From Lunatibacter salilacus (lineage in GTDB: Bacteria > Bacteroidota > Bacteroidia > Cytophagales > Cyclobacteriaceae), in the NCBI RefSeq assembly GCF_009797935.1, contig NZ_VOLC01000008.1, positions 124,001 through 188,000 of the forward strand: DNA of 64,000 nucleotides, in the 5' to 3' direction. Position numbers and translations under genes: made by a program. The notes under the pieces were generated by a model, which did no database searches, was not told the DNA's origin, and worked only from the letters and a program-made list of their open reading frames with translations. Of this stretch, positions 53,380 through 63,733 are shown in pieces (positions within the stretch are counted from its first letter, which is position 1; every line of letters starts with the position of its first letter).

Positions 53380-55998
53380 TTAGCCCACTTCCACAGCCTC
53401 GATATTTTTGAAATAAATCTGCTTATCCGAATCCAAATCCACCAAGACAGCACTGTCGTTTTTGATGTAGCCACTGAGGATTTGCTTGGAAAGCTCGTTC
53501 AATACAAGTCGCTGCATGGTTCGCTTTAGGGGTCTGGCACCATACTGCGCATCGAAACCTACCTCGCCCAAATGATCCAACACGTCCGTCGTTGCATCTA
53601 TCTCGATGCCAGACTCCGCCAGTCTGCTTTGGATTTCTCTCCATTGTATGTCCACGATTGTCCGGATGATGGCTTTGTTGAGCGGTTCAAACATAATGAC
53701 CTCATCGATGCGGTTAAGGAATTCTGGTCGCACTGATTTCTTTAGCAAGCCGAATACCTCCGCTTTGGTGTCCTCCATGACCTGCTCCTTGTTCCATTCT
53801 TCCATCGTGTCGAACCGTTCTTGGATCAGTGTTGAGCCAATATTGGTCGTCATGATGATGATTGTATTTTTAAAATTGGCCAATCTGCCCTTATTGTCGG
53901 TCAAGCGTCCGTCATCCAAAACCTGCAGTAGGATATTGAATACATCCGGATGTGCCTTTTCGATCTCGTCCAGCAGAACGACAGAATAAGGCTTTCTTCG
54001 CACTGCCTCCGTCAACTGACCTCCTTCGTCGTAACCAACGTAGCCGGGAGGTGCTCCTACCAGCCTGCTTACGGCATGGCGTTCCTGATATTCAGACATG
54101 TCAATCCGAACCATCGCATTGTCATCGTTGAAGAGGTACTCAGCTAGGGCTTTTGCCAGTTCGGTCTTACCTACTCCTGTAGTACCAAGGAAAATAAAGG
54201 AACCAATCGGCCGCTTTGGATCCTGAAGGCCCGCGCGGCTTCTACGTACGGCGTCAGAAAGGGCAGTGATGGCCTCCCTTTGGCCTGCCACCCGTTTGCC
54301 CAACTCATCTTCCAAGTGCAGCAATTTTTCACGCTCACTTTGCACCATTTTCGAAAGGGGTATGCCAGTCCATTTCGACACGACAGACGCAATATCCTCG
54401 ATGTCGACTTCTTCTTTCAGCAACGGTGAACCTTCCTGCATCACTTTCAACTGCTCCTGAAAGGAAATGAGTTTTTTCTCACTTTCACCTATTTTCCCAT
54501 ATCTGATTTCTGCAACTTTCCCGAAATCCCCAGCCCTTTCGGCCTGTTCAGCTTCGATTTTTAGCTTATCGATGTGCTCTTTTTCCCGCTGAATACCCTG
54601 TATAACGGCTTTTTCACTTTCCCATTTGGCTTTTACGGTTTGTCTTTTTTCGGATAGGTCAGCGATTTCTTTGCTAAGTACGGTTTCCTTGTCCTTGTTT
54701 TTTTCTCTTCGGATCGCTTCCCTCTCAATTTCCAACTGCATTACGCGGCGGTTGAGCTCGTCAAGTTCCTGTGGAAGGGAGTCGATCTCCATCCGAATTT
54801 TCGCAGCTGCCTCATCCATCAGGTCAATAGCTTTGTCGGGGAGGTAGCGGTCGGAAATATACCGTTGGGAAAGCTCCACAGCGGCAATAACCGCGTCATC
54901 CTTTATGCGTACCCCGTGGTGGAGTTCATATTTGTCCTTGATACCCCGAAGGATTGAAATGGCATCTGCCGCATCGGGTTCGTCCACGATCACCTGCTGA
55001 AACCTACGCTCTAGTGCCTTGTCTTTTTCGATGTATTTTTGATATTCCTTGAGAGTGGTCGCTCCGATGGCGTGTAATTCACCCCGAGCAAGTGCCGGCT
55101 TCAGTAAGTTGGCCGCATCCATCGCACCTTCGCCACCACCTCCGGCACCGATCAGGGTATGAATTTCGTCAATAAAGAGGATGATCTGACCTTCCGAGTC
55201 CGTCACTTCCTTGATGACTGATTTCAACCTTTCCTCAAACTCCCCCTTGTATTTGGCACCGGCCACCAACAATCCCATGTCCAAGGAAATTATAGTTTTA
55301 CTCTTCAAGTTTTCAGGCACGTCTCCGCTTACGATGCGTTGGGCAAGGCCTTCTACGATCGCAGTCTTTCCCACACCGGGCTCTCCCAATAGGATGGGGT
55401 TGTTTTTTGTCCTTCTGGCAAGAATCTGCAGTACCCTGCGGATCTCCTCATCCCTTCCTATCACAGGATCGATTTTGCCCTTCTTGGCCAGTTCATTTAG
55501 GTTTTTGGAGTATTTTTCCAAAGACCTGTATTTGGATTCTGCGTTTGGATCTGTCACTTTATTTCCTTGTCTAAGTTCTTTTATTGCCTCGGTTAATGCT
55601 TTTTCATTTACCCCTTGATCTTTTAATAGACCTGCGGCAGCCTCTGAACCAGCAAGTATAGCTAGAAGCAGGTGCTCTACCGCCACATATTCATCACCAA
55701 AGGATTTCAGGTAGTCTTTTGCCTTTTGAAATACTTGGTTGGTGGTATTGGATAGATAGGGTTGTTGTTGACCTGATACTTTGGGAAACCTTTTAATGAT
55801 TTCTTCAAGCTTTTGTTGAATCAGATTGGGGTTGATGCTTAGTTTTTTTAGGATAAAACCGGTGACATTTTCATCTTCGAGTAGGATAGCTTTGAGCAGG
55901 TGAGCTGGCTCAAGTACCTGTTGCTGTTCGGCCGTACAAAGCTCCAATGCTTTTTGTACAGCTTCCTGTGATTTTATGGTGAATTGTTTGAAATCCAT
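53380..55998 (-). CDS. clpB: ATP-dependent disaggregase ClpB
   Basis: The 872-residue Hsp100 chaperone pulls proteins out of aggregates together with DnaK. The N-terminal Clp_N repeats (about 1-145) are followed by AAA-1 with Walker A GEPGVGKT (205-212), the middle coiled-coil domain (about 400-525, Glu/Lys-rich), and AAA-2 with [13 protein letters not shown] near 610 and the sensor-2 GARPLKR. The middle domain distinguishes ClpB from ClpA/ClpC. The gap upstream (about 270 bases to the RDD gene) shows no CIRCE-type inverted repeat that I can see. A DUF1456 gene follows. Confidence 0.97.
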   Translation of the reverse strand: MDFKQFTIKSQEAVQKALELCTAEQQQVLEPAHLLKAILLEDENVTGFILKKLSINPNLIQQKLEEIIKRFPKVSGQQQPYLSNTTNQVFQKAKDYLKSFGDEYVAVEHLLLAILAGSEAAAGLLKDQGVNEKALTEAIKELRQGNKVTDPNAESKYRSLEKYSKNLNELAKKGKIDPVIGRDEEIRRVLQILARRTKNNPILLGEPGVGKTAIVEGLAQRIVSGDVPENLKSKTIISLDMGLLVAGAKYKGEFEERLKSVIKEVTDSEGQIILFIDEIHTLIGAGGGGEGAMDAANLLKPALARGELHAIGATTLKEYQKYIEKDKALERRFQQVIVDEPDAADAISILRGIKDKYELHHGVRIKDDAVIAAVELSQRYISDRYLPDKAIDLMDEAAAKIRMEIDSLPQELDELNRRVMQLEIEREAIRREKNKDKETVLSKEIADLSEKRQTVKAKWESEKAVIQGIQREKEHIDKLKIEAEQAERAGDFGKVAEIRYGKIGESEKKLISFQEQLKVMQEGSPLLKEEVDIEDIASVVSKWTGIPLSKMVQSEREKLLHLEDELGKRVAGQREAITALSDAVRRSRAGLQDPKRPIGSFIFLGTTGVGKTELAKALAEYLFNDDNAMVRIDMSEYQERHAVSRLVGAPPGYVGYDEGGQLTEAVRRKPYSVVLLDEIEKAHPDVFNILLQVLDDGRLTDNKGRLANFKNTIIIMTTNIGSTLIQERFDTMEEWNKEQVMEDTKAEVFGLLKKSVRPEFLNRIDEVIMFEPLNKAIIRTIVDIQWREIQSRLAESGIEIDATTDVLDHLGEVGFDAQYGARPLKRTMQRLVLNELSKQILSGYIKNDSAVLVDLDSDKQIYFKNIEAVEVG

Positions 55999-56271
55999 GC
56001 CTTTGATGAGTTTGTTTGAAGATCAGTTCAGTATTATCGCCTGTTTTACCCATTAAAACAAATATGTTACCAAATTTCAAAATTTGAATTACCCTGAAAA
56101 AACGTCCGAATACGAACAGGTTAAGACATAAATCCAGCCGTTTTGTCAGTCATTGAGATAGACGAATTCCCCTTAATCTAGATTGGTAATCACTTTCCGC
56201 ACGTTTCTCAGCGGTCAGGAATGTACGAAATTTTTTGATTAAGTTAAAATTTGGTTTATTGAGCTACTTAT
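55999..56271. other. Gap between clpB and the RDD gene
   Basis: About 270 bases of AT-rich sequence hold no supportable ORF and no exact TAnnTTTG box on either strand. Both flanking genes are on the minus strand. It should contain the clpB promoter, but I cannot place it. Confidence 0.4.
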
Positions 56272-56988
56272 TTATTGTTGGGTATAAAAAGCATAATCAG
56301 TAATAATCTGCTGAAGAAACTCCAAGGATCGTTGTTCATGGGTCACTGCAAGAAGAGAGGAGGTTTGTTCAGCAAGCTTTTTAATCACTTGGAACTCCCT
56401 TTTTACCAGTGCCTTGTCCAAAATGGTTTTTATCTGCTGAATTTGGGCATCCGTAAGCTGGGTTACCTGTGGGTAGCGCGGGGAGTAATTTTCCGGTAAG
56501 GAGACCATGAGGCTTGTGCCTAGAGTTGGGTTGTTTTTCTCGCTTATTACGGTAGTACCCGCAGCCATATCCCCCAGGCGCTGACCTTTGCCGCCGACCA
56601 AGATCACTAAGACGGCTATTCCGCCGGATGTGAGGGAAATGTCAATCAGTCGAAGTACCCAACGTATAAAAAAAGTAAACATGTCGGGTTTGGATCCGTC
56701 CAACTTGACGACACGTAGCTGCATGGCGGCTTTTCCGGGGGTACGGCCATTCATAAAGGTTTCGAAAAGAAAAAAATACAACAACAACGGCACGGCGAGA
56801 ATCATGTAAATCACCCACATTTCGTTGCCTCCAGATGGATTCATGTTTCCCATGCCTATTAATAAAATTAGGATATAGGCGACTTGAACAACTATATCTA
56901 TGAAGTAGGCAAGGATTCGGTCGCCAACTCCGGCAATTGTTTGCTGAATTCGGATATTTTGTGCCGTTTCTATTTGAAAATTATCCAT
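56272..56988 (-). CDS. RDD family membrane protein
   Basis: The 238-residue protein starts near RIQQTIAGVGDRILAYFIDIVVQ, which has the Arg-Asp pattern that names the RDD family. Several transmembrane helices (about 25-45, 58-75, 110-130) follow, with GRTPGKAAMQLRVVKLDG in between. A soluble C-terminal region of about 90 residues comes last. RDD proteins are thought to act as small transporters or accessory membrane subunits. It diverges from the SpoIIM gene across 36 bases and belongs to the SpoIIM/DUF4129/MoxR/DUF58 neighbourhood. Confidence 0.9.
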   Translation of the reverse strand: MDNFQIETAQNIRIQQTIAGVGDRILAYFIDIVVQVAYILILLIGMGNMNPSGGNEMWVIYMILAVPLLLYFFLFETFMNGRTPGKAAMQLRVVKLDGSKPDMFTFFIRWVLRLIDISLTSGGIAVLVILVGGKGQRLGDMAAGTTVISEKNNPTLGTSLMVSLPENYSPRYPQVTQLTDAQIQQIKTILDKALVKREFQVIKKLAEQTSSLLAVTHEQRSLEFLQQIITDYAFYTQQ

Positions 56989-57024
56989 TTATTTCTTTAT
57001 TTGATAAAAAACTTTTTGGTACCT

Positions 57025-58005
57025 ATGCGAGAGGCAGCATTTATAAAGGCAAATAAAGATAAATGGTTAGCATTTGAAAATGTGCTGCAACATAAAATAA
57101 ATATTTCTCCGGATGAACTGGCAGATTTATATTTGGAAGTGACGGACCACCTCAGTTATGCCAGAACCTTTTACCCCCAAAGCAATACCTCCGCATACCT
57201 CAACCAATTGGCTACGCAATCTCACCTGCTATTATATAAAACCAAGAAAAATGCTTCTAGACAGTGGTTTTCTTTTTTCATCACTGACTTTCCGTTGATG
57301 TTTCATCAATACAGGGGTGTTCTGGCAGTTGCCTTTTTGGTGTTTGTTGTATTTTCCGCTATTGGTGCGTTCAGTGCAGCGACAGATGCGGCTTTTGTCC
57401 GAAGCATTTTGGGAGATGAGTATGTCAACCAAACGTTGCAAAATATAGATCAGGGAGATCCCATGGCCATTTATAAAAGTTCCGGATCCATTGAGATGTT
57501 TCTTGGGATTACCATAAACAATATCCGGGTGGCAATCACGGCATTTGCCATGGGAATGTTGCTCGGAATAGGAACTCTCTATGTCTTAATGAAAAACGGC
57601 GTGATGTTGGGTTCTTTTCAGTATTTCTTTGCCGATAAGGATCTATTTTGGGAATCATTCCGTACGATTTGGATTCACGGAACTATAGAAATATCCGTCA
57701 TCATCATTGCCGGCTGTGCAGGGCTCGTGGTAGGGAACTCCATTTTGTTTCCAAGGAGCTACCCCCGGTTGCAGTCCTTTAAGCGTGGGGTGATGGATGG
57801 GGCGAAGATCATGTTGAGTACGGTTCCTTTTTTTATCCTTGCGGGGTTTTTGGAAGGATTCGTTACCCGGCAAACCCAGATGCCGGTAGTTTTGGCCTGG
57901 GTTATAATATTGGGTTCTTTAGGGTTGATTTTGTTTTATTTTGTTTTTTATCCATATCATTTAAACCGCAAACATTCTCATGGAAAACCAACACATTCAA
58001 CTTAA
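57025..58005 (+). CDS. SpoIIM-family (DUF95) membrane protein
   Basis: The 326-residue protein starts at ATG 57025; a longer frame from 56884 would run through the RDD gene on the other strand. MREAAFIKANKDKWLAFENV is the typical N-terminus. About five transmembrane helices follow, from FFITDFPLMFHQYRGVLAVAFLVFVVF onward (about 110-310), with the family pattern NNIRVAITAFAMGMLLGIGT and HGTIEISVIIIAG. The sporulation name is historical, since this is a non-sporulating group. It is the first of six overlapping plus-strand genes ending in DUF58. Confidence 0.92.
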   Translation: MREAAFIKANKDKWLAFENVLQHKINISPDELADLYLEVTDHLSYARTFYPQSNTSAYLNQLATQSHLLLYKTKKNASRQWFSFFITDFPLMFHQYRGVLAVAFLVFVVFSAIGAFSAATDAAFVRSILGDEYVNQTLQNIDQGDPMAIYKSSGSIEMFLGITINNIRVAITAFAMGMLLGIGTLYVLMKNGVMLGSFQYFFADKDLFWESFRTIWIHGTIEISVIIIAGCAGLVVGNSILFPRSYPRLQSFKRGVMDGAKIMLSTVPFFILAGFLEGFVTRQTQMPVVLAWVIILGSLGLILFYFVFYPYHLNRKHSHGKPTHST

Positions 58006-58828
58006 AGCTGAAAGAAGCATTAGTGCAATTATTTCAGATAGTTTTAAATTCGCAAGAAGTAATTTTGAGGCATTGAAGTCCCTTTTTATCAAGGGCCTAT
58101 TAATCCCATTCATCATTCTAATATTGCTAAGCGGCATTCAAGCCGCTTACACCCCTATCAATTTTTCCCCAGATCCGGATATTACTCCTTTTGGCCTGAC
58201 TTATTTTTTAATAATGGTTGCATCCGTAGTTTACATGGTGTTGATGGTTGGTATCGTATTGAACTTTGTCAAAGCATACGCCAACAATACAAGGGAAATT
58301 GATCAGCCGACTGTAATTATTCAAGGGAGAAATGTAGCACTATCCTTATTGGGATATGTTGTTGTGATGGTGATTTTGGTGGCGTTGGGAATGATATTGC
58401 TCATCTTGCCCGGGATATTTATCTATGTTCCACTGATTGTGGGCTATGTGGCACTTGTGATGGAAAATAAATCCATCAAAGCGGCGATTTCCAGGGGATT
58501 TCAGCTGGTAAAGGGAGAATGGTGGGTGACTTTCGGTACACTCTTAGGTGTAAGTATTGTTTTTGGAATCATTTCCTTTGCCTTCCAACTGCCTGTTTTT
58601 GTTTACGGGATGTTGAGGGGATTTGGTGTGGCGGAGGAAGTCTCTGCTTCAGCAGGGGGGGTCGATATTGTTGCTGCCGTATTGACCATGGTGTCTGCTG
58701 CTCTCACCTATCTGTTGTATATAGTATTTATTATAGCCTTGGCATTGATTTACTTCGACCTTGACGAAAAAAAGGGAAGTACAGGCTTATTGGAACAAAT
58801 CAAACATCTTGGAAAAGAGGAAATATAA
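57980..58828 (+). CDS. Polytopic membrane protein of the SpoIIM-MoxR cluster
   Basis: The 282-residue protein has a short polar N-terminus (SAIISDSFKFARSNFEALKSLF) and about six transmembrane helices. The middle pair is MVILVALGMILLILPGIFIY. This resembles the glycerophosphoryl-diester-phosphodiesterase-associated membrane domain proteins found in the same neighbourhood in other Bacteroidota. It overlaps the SpoIIM gene by 26 bases and the following DUF4129 gene by about 20. The biochemical role is unknown; conserved co-localisation suggests a membrane complex. Confidence 0.8.
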   Translation: MENQHIQLKAERSISAIISDSFKFARSNFEALKSLFIKGLLIPFIILILLSGIQAAYTPINFSPDPDITPFGLTYFLIMVASVVYMVLMVGIVLNFVKAYANNTREIDQPTVIIQGRNVALSLLGYVVVMVILVALGMILLILPGIFIYVPLIVGYVALVMENKSIKAAISRGFQLVKGEWWVTFGTLLGVSIVFGIISFAFQLPVFVYGMLRGFGVAEEVSASAGGVDIVAAVLTMVSAALTYLLYIVFIIALALIYFDLDEKKGSTGLLEQIKHLGKEEI

Positions 58829-59561
58829 GATCATACTTAGTTTGGCCTGGGCATGCTTAGGCCTATTATCTCTTGATTTATGCGCCCAAGGAGCAACTTC
58901 TTTGGGAGAGGAGCACTGGGACTTGGCACCGAGGGAACAAGTTGTTTTCGACAGTTTTTCCATAGAGAAATTTAAAAATGACCCGGCATTCGCTTATTAC
59001 GAGGAAATTGCTGACGAATCATTCTGGAATAGAATCAGACGATGGCCGGAGAAAATTTGGGATAAATTTTGGGCTTGGATCTTGGCTGGTGAAGAAGCCA
59101 CTGGATTGATAGCTTGGATGATACGGATCCTTCCTTATATAGCGGTGGCGGGAATGCTGGCCGTATTGGTATGGATTCTAGCCAACTTGGAACGGGACGT
59201 TTCTGGTAGAGGAGCCATGCAAAACAGTCAAGTCCGCATGCTTGCTGAGGAAGACATCATACACCATACTGCTATAGGTCAACTTATAGAACAAGCCATA
59301 ACTGCTGGAAACTACCCCTTGGCGATACGGTATTATTACCTTCAAACCCTACAGTTGCTGACCCAAAAAGGGCTGATCACCTGGCAGGACCAGAAGACGA
59401 ATGCAGATTACATGCGGGAAATTCCCAATGGAAACCTGAAGGATACTTTTGCCCGGGTTACCCTGGCCTATGATTCTATCTGGTACGGAAAATTCGAAGT
59501 GGATGAATTGCTTTTCTCCCGAACGGTACAATCCTTTGAACGGCTAAAAGCATTGCTATGA
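58809..59561 (+). CDS. DUF4129 domain protein
   Basis: The protein has about 250 residues. No ATG is in a suitable place. TTG 58809 gives a short basic N-terminus and a hydrophobic leader ending LCAQG (about 25-28), so I choose it. An earlier in-frame TTG at 58761 is possible. The start overlaps the preceding stop by 20 bases. A central transmembrane segment (about 113-134, LPYIAVAGMLAVLVWILANL) precedes the DUF4129 C-terminus with AIRYYYLQTLQLLTQKGLITW and FARVTLAYDSIWYG. DUF4129 is found with MoxR/DUF58 and transglutaminase proteins; the role is not established. Its stop overlaps the next start (ATGA). Confidence 0.85.
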   Translation: MEKRKYKIILSLAWACLGLLSLDLCAQGATSLGEEHWDLAPREQVVFDSFSIEKFKNDPAFAYYEEIADESFWNRIRRWPEKIWDKFWAWILAGEEATGLIAWMIRILPYIAVAGMLAVLVWILANLERDVSGRGAMQNSQVRMLAEEDIIHHTAIGQLIEQAITAGNYPLAIRYYYLQTLQLLTQKGLITWQDQKTNADYMREIPNGNLKDTFARVTLAYDSIWYGKFEVDELLFSRTVQSFERLKALL

Positions 59562-60787
59562 AAAAAGGACAGGTATTGCTAGCCGCTGGATTACTGATCA
59601 TTGTCACTGCTATTTTTTTCTTTGAATCCTTCTCCGATCCTCCGGTAAATTGGAACGATAGTTTTTATAAATCGGATAATATACCCCGGGGATCCATGGT
59701 TTTCCATGAAGCCCTTCAAGCTTGGGCCGGCGAGGAGCGGTTTGTGGAGGTAAACATACCGGTGTTTGAATTTATGCGGGATTCTACAATAAAGGGTACC
59801 TACTTCCTATTTAACAGAAGCCTTACCTGGAATGCCACCACTACCCATCAGCTTATGGATTGGGTGGCTGAAGGAAATACGCTGTTTATGGCCGCCAGTG
59901 AGTTGGATGAATTTCTTCTTGATACTTTGGGCCTAATCATTGAAAGGCGATTGGAATATGATATAGCAGCGAGTTCCCTCTATCTGGACTTGATCAATCC
60001 CCACCTAAATCCACAAATACCGATTCAATACGACAGGGAAGAACCGCTTGTCGCTTTTACCGAAATGAAAAGCATTTGGTCCCCTCAAGTACTTGGCAGG
60101 GGAGCTAAGGTGTCGTCGGACCAATTGCCAGATTGGAGTGAAGCCGATATTAATTTCGTCTCTGTGGAAATGGGAGAAGGTAGGATTTTTTTACATACCT
60201 TTCCGGCTATTTTTACCAATTACTTTCTGTTAAAAGATGACAACTTCGCCTATATGCGCGGTGTCCTTGCCTATCTTCCCGATGATAATCCGCTGTATGT
60301 TGACAGTTACTACAAGGTGGGGAAGTCTTTTTACAGTTCTCCCCTTTACGTGCTTCTAGGCACCCGGTCGTTGAAGATGGCCTACTACATACTTTTGGCA
60401 ATGGTTGTACTCTGGGTGTTGTTTGTAGGCAAACGCCGGCAAGCGGCAATTCCTGTCATCCTTCCCCCAAAAAACCAGTCACTTGCCTTTGTTGATACCC
60501 TGGCATCCATGTACCTAGCCAAAGGTGACCACAAGGCCTTGGCCACTCATCAAATCAATTACCTCTTTGAATACCTTCGAAGAACTCACCACATAGGCAC
60601 GGAGCACCGGGATTCAGAGTGGCGCAGACGGCTTTCTGAAAAATATGGAGAGACCTTAAATGCGACTGAGGAGGCCGTTGATTTTATAGAAGAACTGCTA
60701 AAAAGCAAGACTGTTACACCAAAAGAACTTATCCGATTAAATCAACTTGTAACCAACTATACACAGCGCCATGACAGCACAACATGA
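59558..60787 (+). CDS. DUF4350 domain protein
   Basis: The 409-residue protein has an N-terminal transmembrane helix (about 5-22). A periplasmic DUF4350 domain follows (SDNIPRGSMVFHEALQAWAG ... LMDWVAEGNTLFMAASELDEF), which resembles a GATase/ThuA-like fold. A second helix near 280-295 (YYILLAMVVLWVLFVG) and a cytosolic tail complete it. It overlaps the DUF4129 gene by ATGA and the MoxR gene by 17 bases. It is probably a membrane sensor or scaffold of the cluster; this is inferred from position. Confidence 0.85.
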   Translation: MKKGQVLLAAGLLIIVTAIFFFESFSDPPVNWNDSFYKSDNIPRGSMVFHEALQAWAGEERFVEVNIPVFEFMRDSTIKGTYFLFNRSLTWNATTTHQLMDWVAEGNTLFMAASELDEFLLDTLGLIIERRLEYDIAASSLYLDLINPHLNPQIPIQYDREEPLVAFTEMKSIWSPQVLGRGAKVSSDQLPDWSEADINFVSVEMGEGRIFLHTFPAIFTNYFLLKDDNFAYMRGVLAYLPDDNPLYVDSYYKVGKSFYSSPLYVLLGTRSLKMAYYILLAMVVLWVLFVGKRRQAAIPVILPPKNQSLAFVDTLASMYLAKGDHKALATHQINYLFEYLRRTHHIGTEHRDSEWRRRLSEKYGETLNATEEAVDFIEELLKSKTVTPKELIRLNQLVTNYTQRHDSTT

Positions 60788-61802
60788 AGATCCCCAAAAT
60801 GACAGGGAAGAAAGCCAGCCAATGAATGAAGGGGACGACTTCCAATCCCGCCTGCCCTTGCATGAGCTGAAAGAAGCGGTGGATCAAGTAAAATCGGAGC
60901 TAAATGCTATTATTATAGGGCAGGAGTCCTTTATAGAGCAGCTTATTGTGGCTCTTTTGGCCAATGGCCACGTTTTGATAGAAGGAGTTCCAGGCATTGC
61001 CAAGACCATTACTGCCAAGCTATTCGCCCGAACACTTGATACCGGATATAGCCGTATCCAATTTACCCCCGACCTGATGCCAAGCGATGTGCTGGGTACG
61101 TCAATACTGAACAGGCAAAGTAGTCAGTTTGAGTTTAGGCCAGGGCCTGTTTTTTCAAACATTGTTCTTATAGATGAAATCAACCGTGCCCCCGCCAAAA
61201 CCCAGTCGGCCCTATTTGAGGTCATGGAGGAACGTCAAATTACTCTTGACGGAAAACGGATGAGCATGGATTTCCCTTTTATGGTTTTGGCTACCCAAAA
61301 CCCCATCGAACAGGAGGGCACCTACGCCTTGCCGGAGGCACAACTGGATCGATTTTTATTTAAGATCAACGTATCCTATCCTTCCTTGGAAGAAGAGGTT
61401 CTTATCCTCAAATCCCACCACCACCGAAAAGGGGAGGATCCGTTACCAAAAATTAGGCAAATCTTAAACCCCGAATCCTTGGCTACTTATCGCAAACTGA
61501 CCGCAGAAGTATTGCTGGAGGAAAAGATAATGCGCTATATTGCCGAACTGGTTATCAAGACCAGAAATCATCCCCATTTGTTTTTGGGAGGTTCCCCGAG
61601 AGCTTCCTTGGCCATTATGCATGCGTCCCAGGCTTTTGCGGCTATTGCGGGAAGGGATTTTGTGACTCCCGATGATGTAAAAAAATCCGCGTTACCTGTG
61701 CTTTGTCATCGGTTGATCCTTACGCCGGAGCGGGAGATGGAGGGCATGACGGCCGAATCGGTCATTGATACAGTCATTCAGACCACACCTGTGCCGCGAT
61801 GA
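60771..61802 (+). CDS. MoxR-family AAA+ ATPase
   Basis: The 343-residue ATPase has Walker A GVPGIAKT (72-79), Walker B IVLIDEIN (131-138), sensor 1 FPFMVLATQNPIEQEGTYALPEA and a C-terminal lid with GGSPRASLAIMHASQAFAA. MoxR proteins act as chaperones for metal or cofactor insertion or for complex assembly, usually with a DUF58/VWA partner. It overlaps DUF4350 upstream and DUF58 downstream (ATGA). An acidic, low-complexity N-terminal extension of about 28 residues precedes the ATPase domain. Confidence 0.95.
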   Translation: MTAQHEDPQNDREESQPMNEGDDFQSRLPLHELKEAVDQVKSELNAIIIGQESFIEQLIVALLANGHVLIEGVPGIAKTITAKLFARTLDTGYSRIQFTPDLMPSDVLGTSILNRQSSQFEFRPGPVFSNIVLIDEINRAPAKTQSALFEVMEERQITLDGKRMSMDFPFMVLATQNPIEQEGTYALPEAQLDRFLFKINVSYPSLEEEVLILKSHHHRKGEDPLPKIRQILNPESLATYRKLTAEVLLEEKIMRYIAELVIKTRNHPHLFLGGSPRASLAIMHASQAFAAIAGRDFVTPDDVKKSALPVLCHRLILTPEREMEGMTAESVIDTVIQTTPVPR

Positions 61803-63139
61803 GTATGGTCCGCTTTTTCAGGAGCCTTTACCTTCCTCCTAGGCCTTTTTATTTGTTAGCCGGGATCGGGTTGCTTTTTATGCTTTCCTATTGGGTGACG
61901 TTCCTCTACCCCGTTAGCGTTATCCTCCTATGGCTAATGTTGCTGGCGATTCTGGGTGATGCGGTGTGGTTGTTTGCTTCGTCAAAAGGAATTATTTCGA
62001 GTAGATTCCTGCCGGATAAGCTTTCCAACGGTGATCCCAACCCGGTAAGTATCCATGTAACAAGTGGATATCGATTTCCGGTAAATCTTGAAATTATCGA
62101 CGAACTGCCTGCGCAGTTTCAGAAGAGGGATTTTTTGCTAAAGCTACGGCTGGAGAGCTTTGACACCCGGCAGCTAATCTATGAAGTGACGCCGCTTCAA
62201 CGGGGAAATTATGTGTTTGGGTATCTACATGTCTATGTTTGCTCCCAATTGGGATTGATAAGAAGGAGGTTTAGTTCTGATCAGGGGCAGTCGGTAAAGG
62301 TGTATCCCTCCTTTATACAGATGAGAAAATTTGACTTTTTAGCTTCGGACAAGAAGAGCCTTTCTTATGGAGTCAAGCGGATTAGAAGGCTTGGGCACTC
62401 CATGGAGTTTGACCGTATCAAAGACTATGTAGCGGGTGATGATGTACGGGCTGTCAACTGGAAGGCAACAGCCAAACAGTCCGACCTGATGGTTAACCAA
62501 TTTCAGACAGAGAAATCTCAACCAATTTACCTACTGATTGATACGGGACGGGTCATGAAGATGCCTTTTTCTGGAATGACCCTGCTGGACTATGCCATCA
62601 ACAGTTCCCTGGCATTTGCCAACTTAGCCCTTAAGAAAAAGGACAAGGTAGGCATGATTAGTTTTTCCAATGGCATCCACCAGGCCTTGCCGGCAAGTAA
62701 TAGCCGCTCCCAACTTCGTGGATTATCCGAGGCCCTATATCCCATAGCCACCCAGTTTCATGACACCGATTTCGGCGTAATCTACGGTACCGTCAAAAGG
62801 AAAGTACCGCAGCGGAGTCTGCTAATTCTGTTCACCAATTTCGAACATATGGGGGGATTAAGAAGGCAATTGCCCTTTCTGCAGGGATTGGCCCGTAAGC
62901 ACCTACTTGTGGTGGTCATCTTTCAAAATACCGAAATGCAGGAATTGCTAGAGTCTCCAGCGGCAGATTTATCGGACATTTACCGCAAGACTGTAGCACA
63001 GAAGTTTGATGTGGAAAAGCGGCAAATGGTCTTGGAGTTGGGAAAGCGGGGCATCCAGGCAATCCTGACTCCTCCGGAGGAACTGACCGTAAATGCCATC
63101 AACAAATACTTGGAGATTAAGGCGAAGGGGATGTTGTGA
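61799..63139 (+). CDS. DUF58 family protein
   Basis: The 446-residue protein has two N-terminal transmembrane helices (about 17-60) and the DUF58 core MEFDRIKDYVAGDDVRAVNW (about 202-221). A VWA-like C-terminal domain follows with LIDTGRVMKMPFSGMTLLDYA (about 243-263) and SFSNGIHQ. It is the usual partner of MoxR, and the start overlaps the moxR stop by ATGA. It is the last gene of the six-gene operon. The repeat-rich gap follows without an obvious terminator. Confidence 0.92.
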   Translation: MSMVRFFRSLYLPPRPFYLLAGIGLLFMLSYWVTFLYPVSVILLWLMLLAILGDAVWLFASSKGIISSRFLPDKLSNGDPNPVSIHVTSGYRFPVNLEIIDELPAQFQKRDFLLKLRLESFDTRQLIYEVTPLQRGNYVFGYLHVYVCSQLGLIRRRFSSDQGQSVKVYPSFIQMRKFDFLASDKKSLSYGVKRIRRLGHSMEFDRIKDYVAGDDVRAVNWKATAKQSDLMVNQFQTEKSQPIYLLIDTGRVMKMPFSGMTLLDYAINSSLAFANLALKKKDKVGMISFSNGIHQALPASNSRSQLRGLSEALYPIATQFHDTDFGVIYGTVKRKVPQRSLLILFTNFEHMGGLRRQLPFLQGLARKHLLVVVIFQNTEMQELLESPAADLSDIYRKTVAQKFDVEKRQMVLELGKRGIQAILTPPEELTVNAINKYLEIKAKGML

Positions 63140-63171
63140 AAAGTTATTTTCGAGTAGCGTTTTTGATATTG

Positions 63172-63330
63172 GGGAATTGAAATATGGCCTACGCCTGAAA
63201 TATGGGGAATGATATTGCTAGATATTGGATATTAATTGATATTAGATATATGTTGAGACCGGAGTGCGGCGGTTAGGGGATATGGAGGAAATATGGTAGA
63301 AATATGGCCTGCGCCCGAAATATCGCCTAA
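63172..63330 (+). repeat. Dispersed intergenic repeat, copy 3
   Basis: Holds two 24-bp units, 63181-63204 and 63300-63323, that differ at two positions and share AAATATGGCCT and GAAATAT. Between them is a GATATT-rich unit and ACCGGAGTGCGGCGG. The same units occur at 34667-34800 and 38034-38180. Confidence 0.75.
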
Positions 63331-63725
63331 GGTTTTAATATGGTAGAAATTGGAGAGTAGTTAGCTTTTTTTCAAGGGTGCTTGTGAATTAATTAATCGC
63401 ATCGTAACATTTTTTCATACCTAATCCCTCTTTATTGAATGTCAAGCTAACCACTTGTTATGATGTTCTAGAAAGTTTTCACTACGAGTATATTGATTCT
63501 TCAGGTTTTACTTTCAGCCTATTATCTATTTGTTGTCTTTGCCCTATTTCCGACAATTTTCTCCTTTATAGATACCCCTTTAAATAGATAAAATCCTATC
63601 AATACGTAAAGCAGAAACTTTTCTTTGTAGCTCATCGGCCTCACGAAAACTCTTATCTTTTGAGCTATAAACACTTAGCTGTGAAAAATTGTACTATTCG
63701 CTGATTATTCCTAACAAGTAATACG

Positions 63726-63733
63726 TACCTTTG
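63726..63733 (+). promoter_or_regulatory. Candidate -7 promoter box for rlmN
   Basis: TACCTTTG matches TAnnTTTG and ends 4 bases before ATG 63738. It predicts a leaderless or near-leaderless mRNA. Confidence 0.48.

Noticed and set aside
56884-57024. Longer start for the SpoIIM gene
   Set aside because: It lies inside the divergent RDD gene. The family-typical N-terminus begins at ATG 57025.
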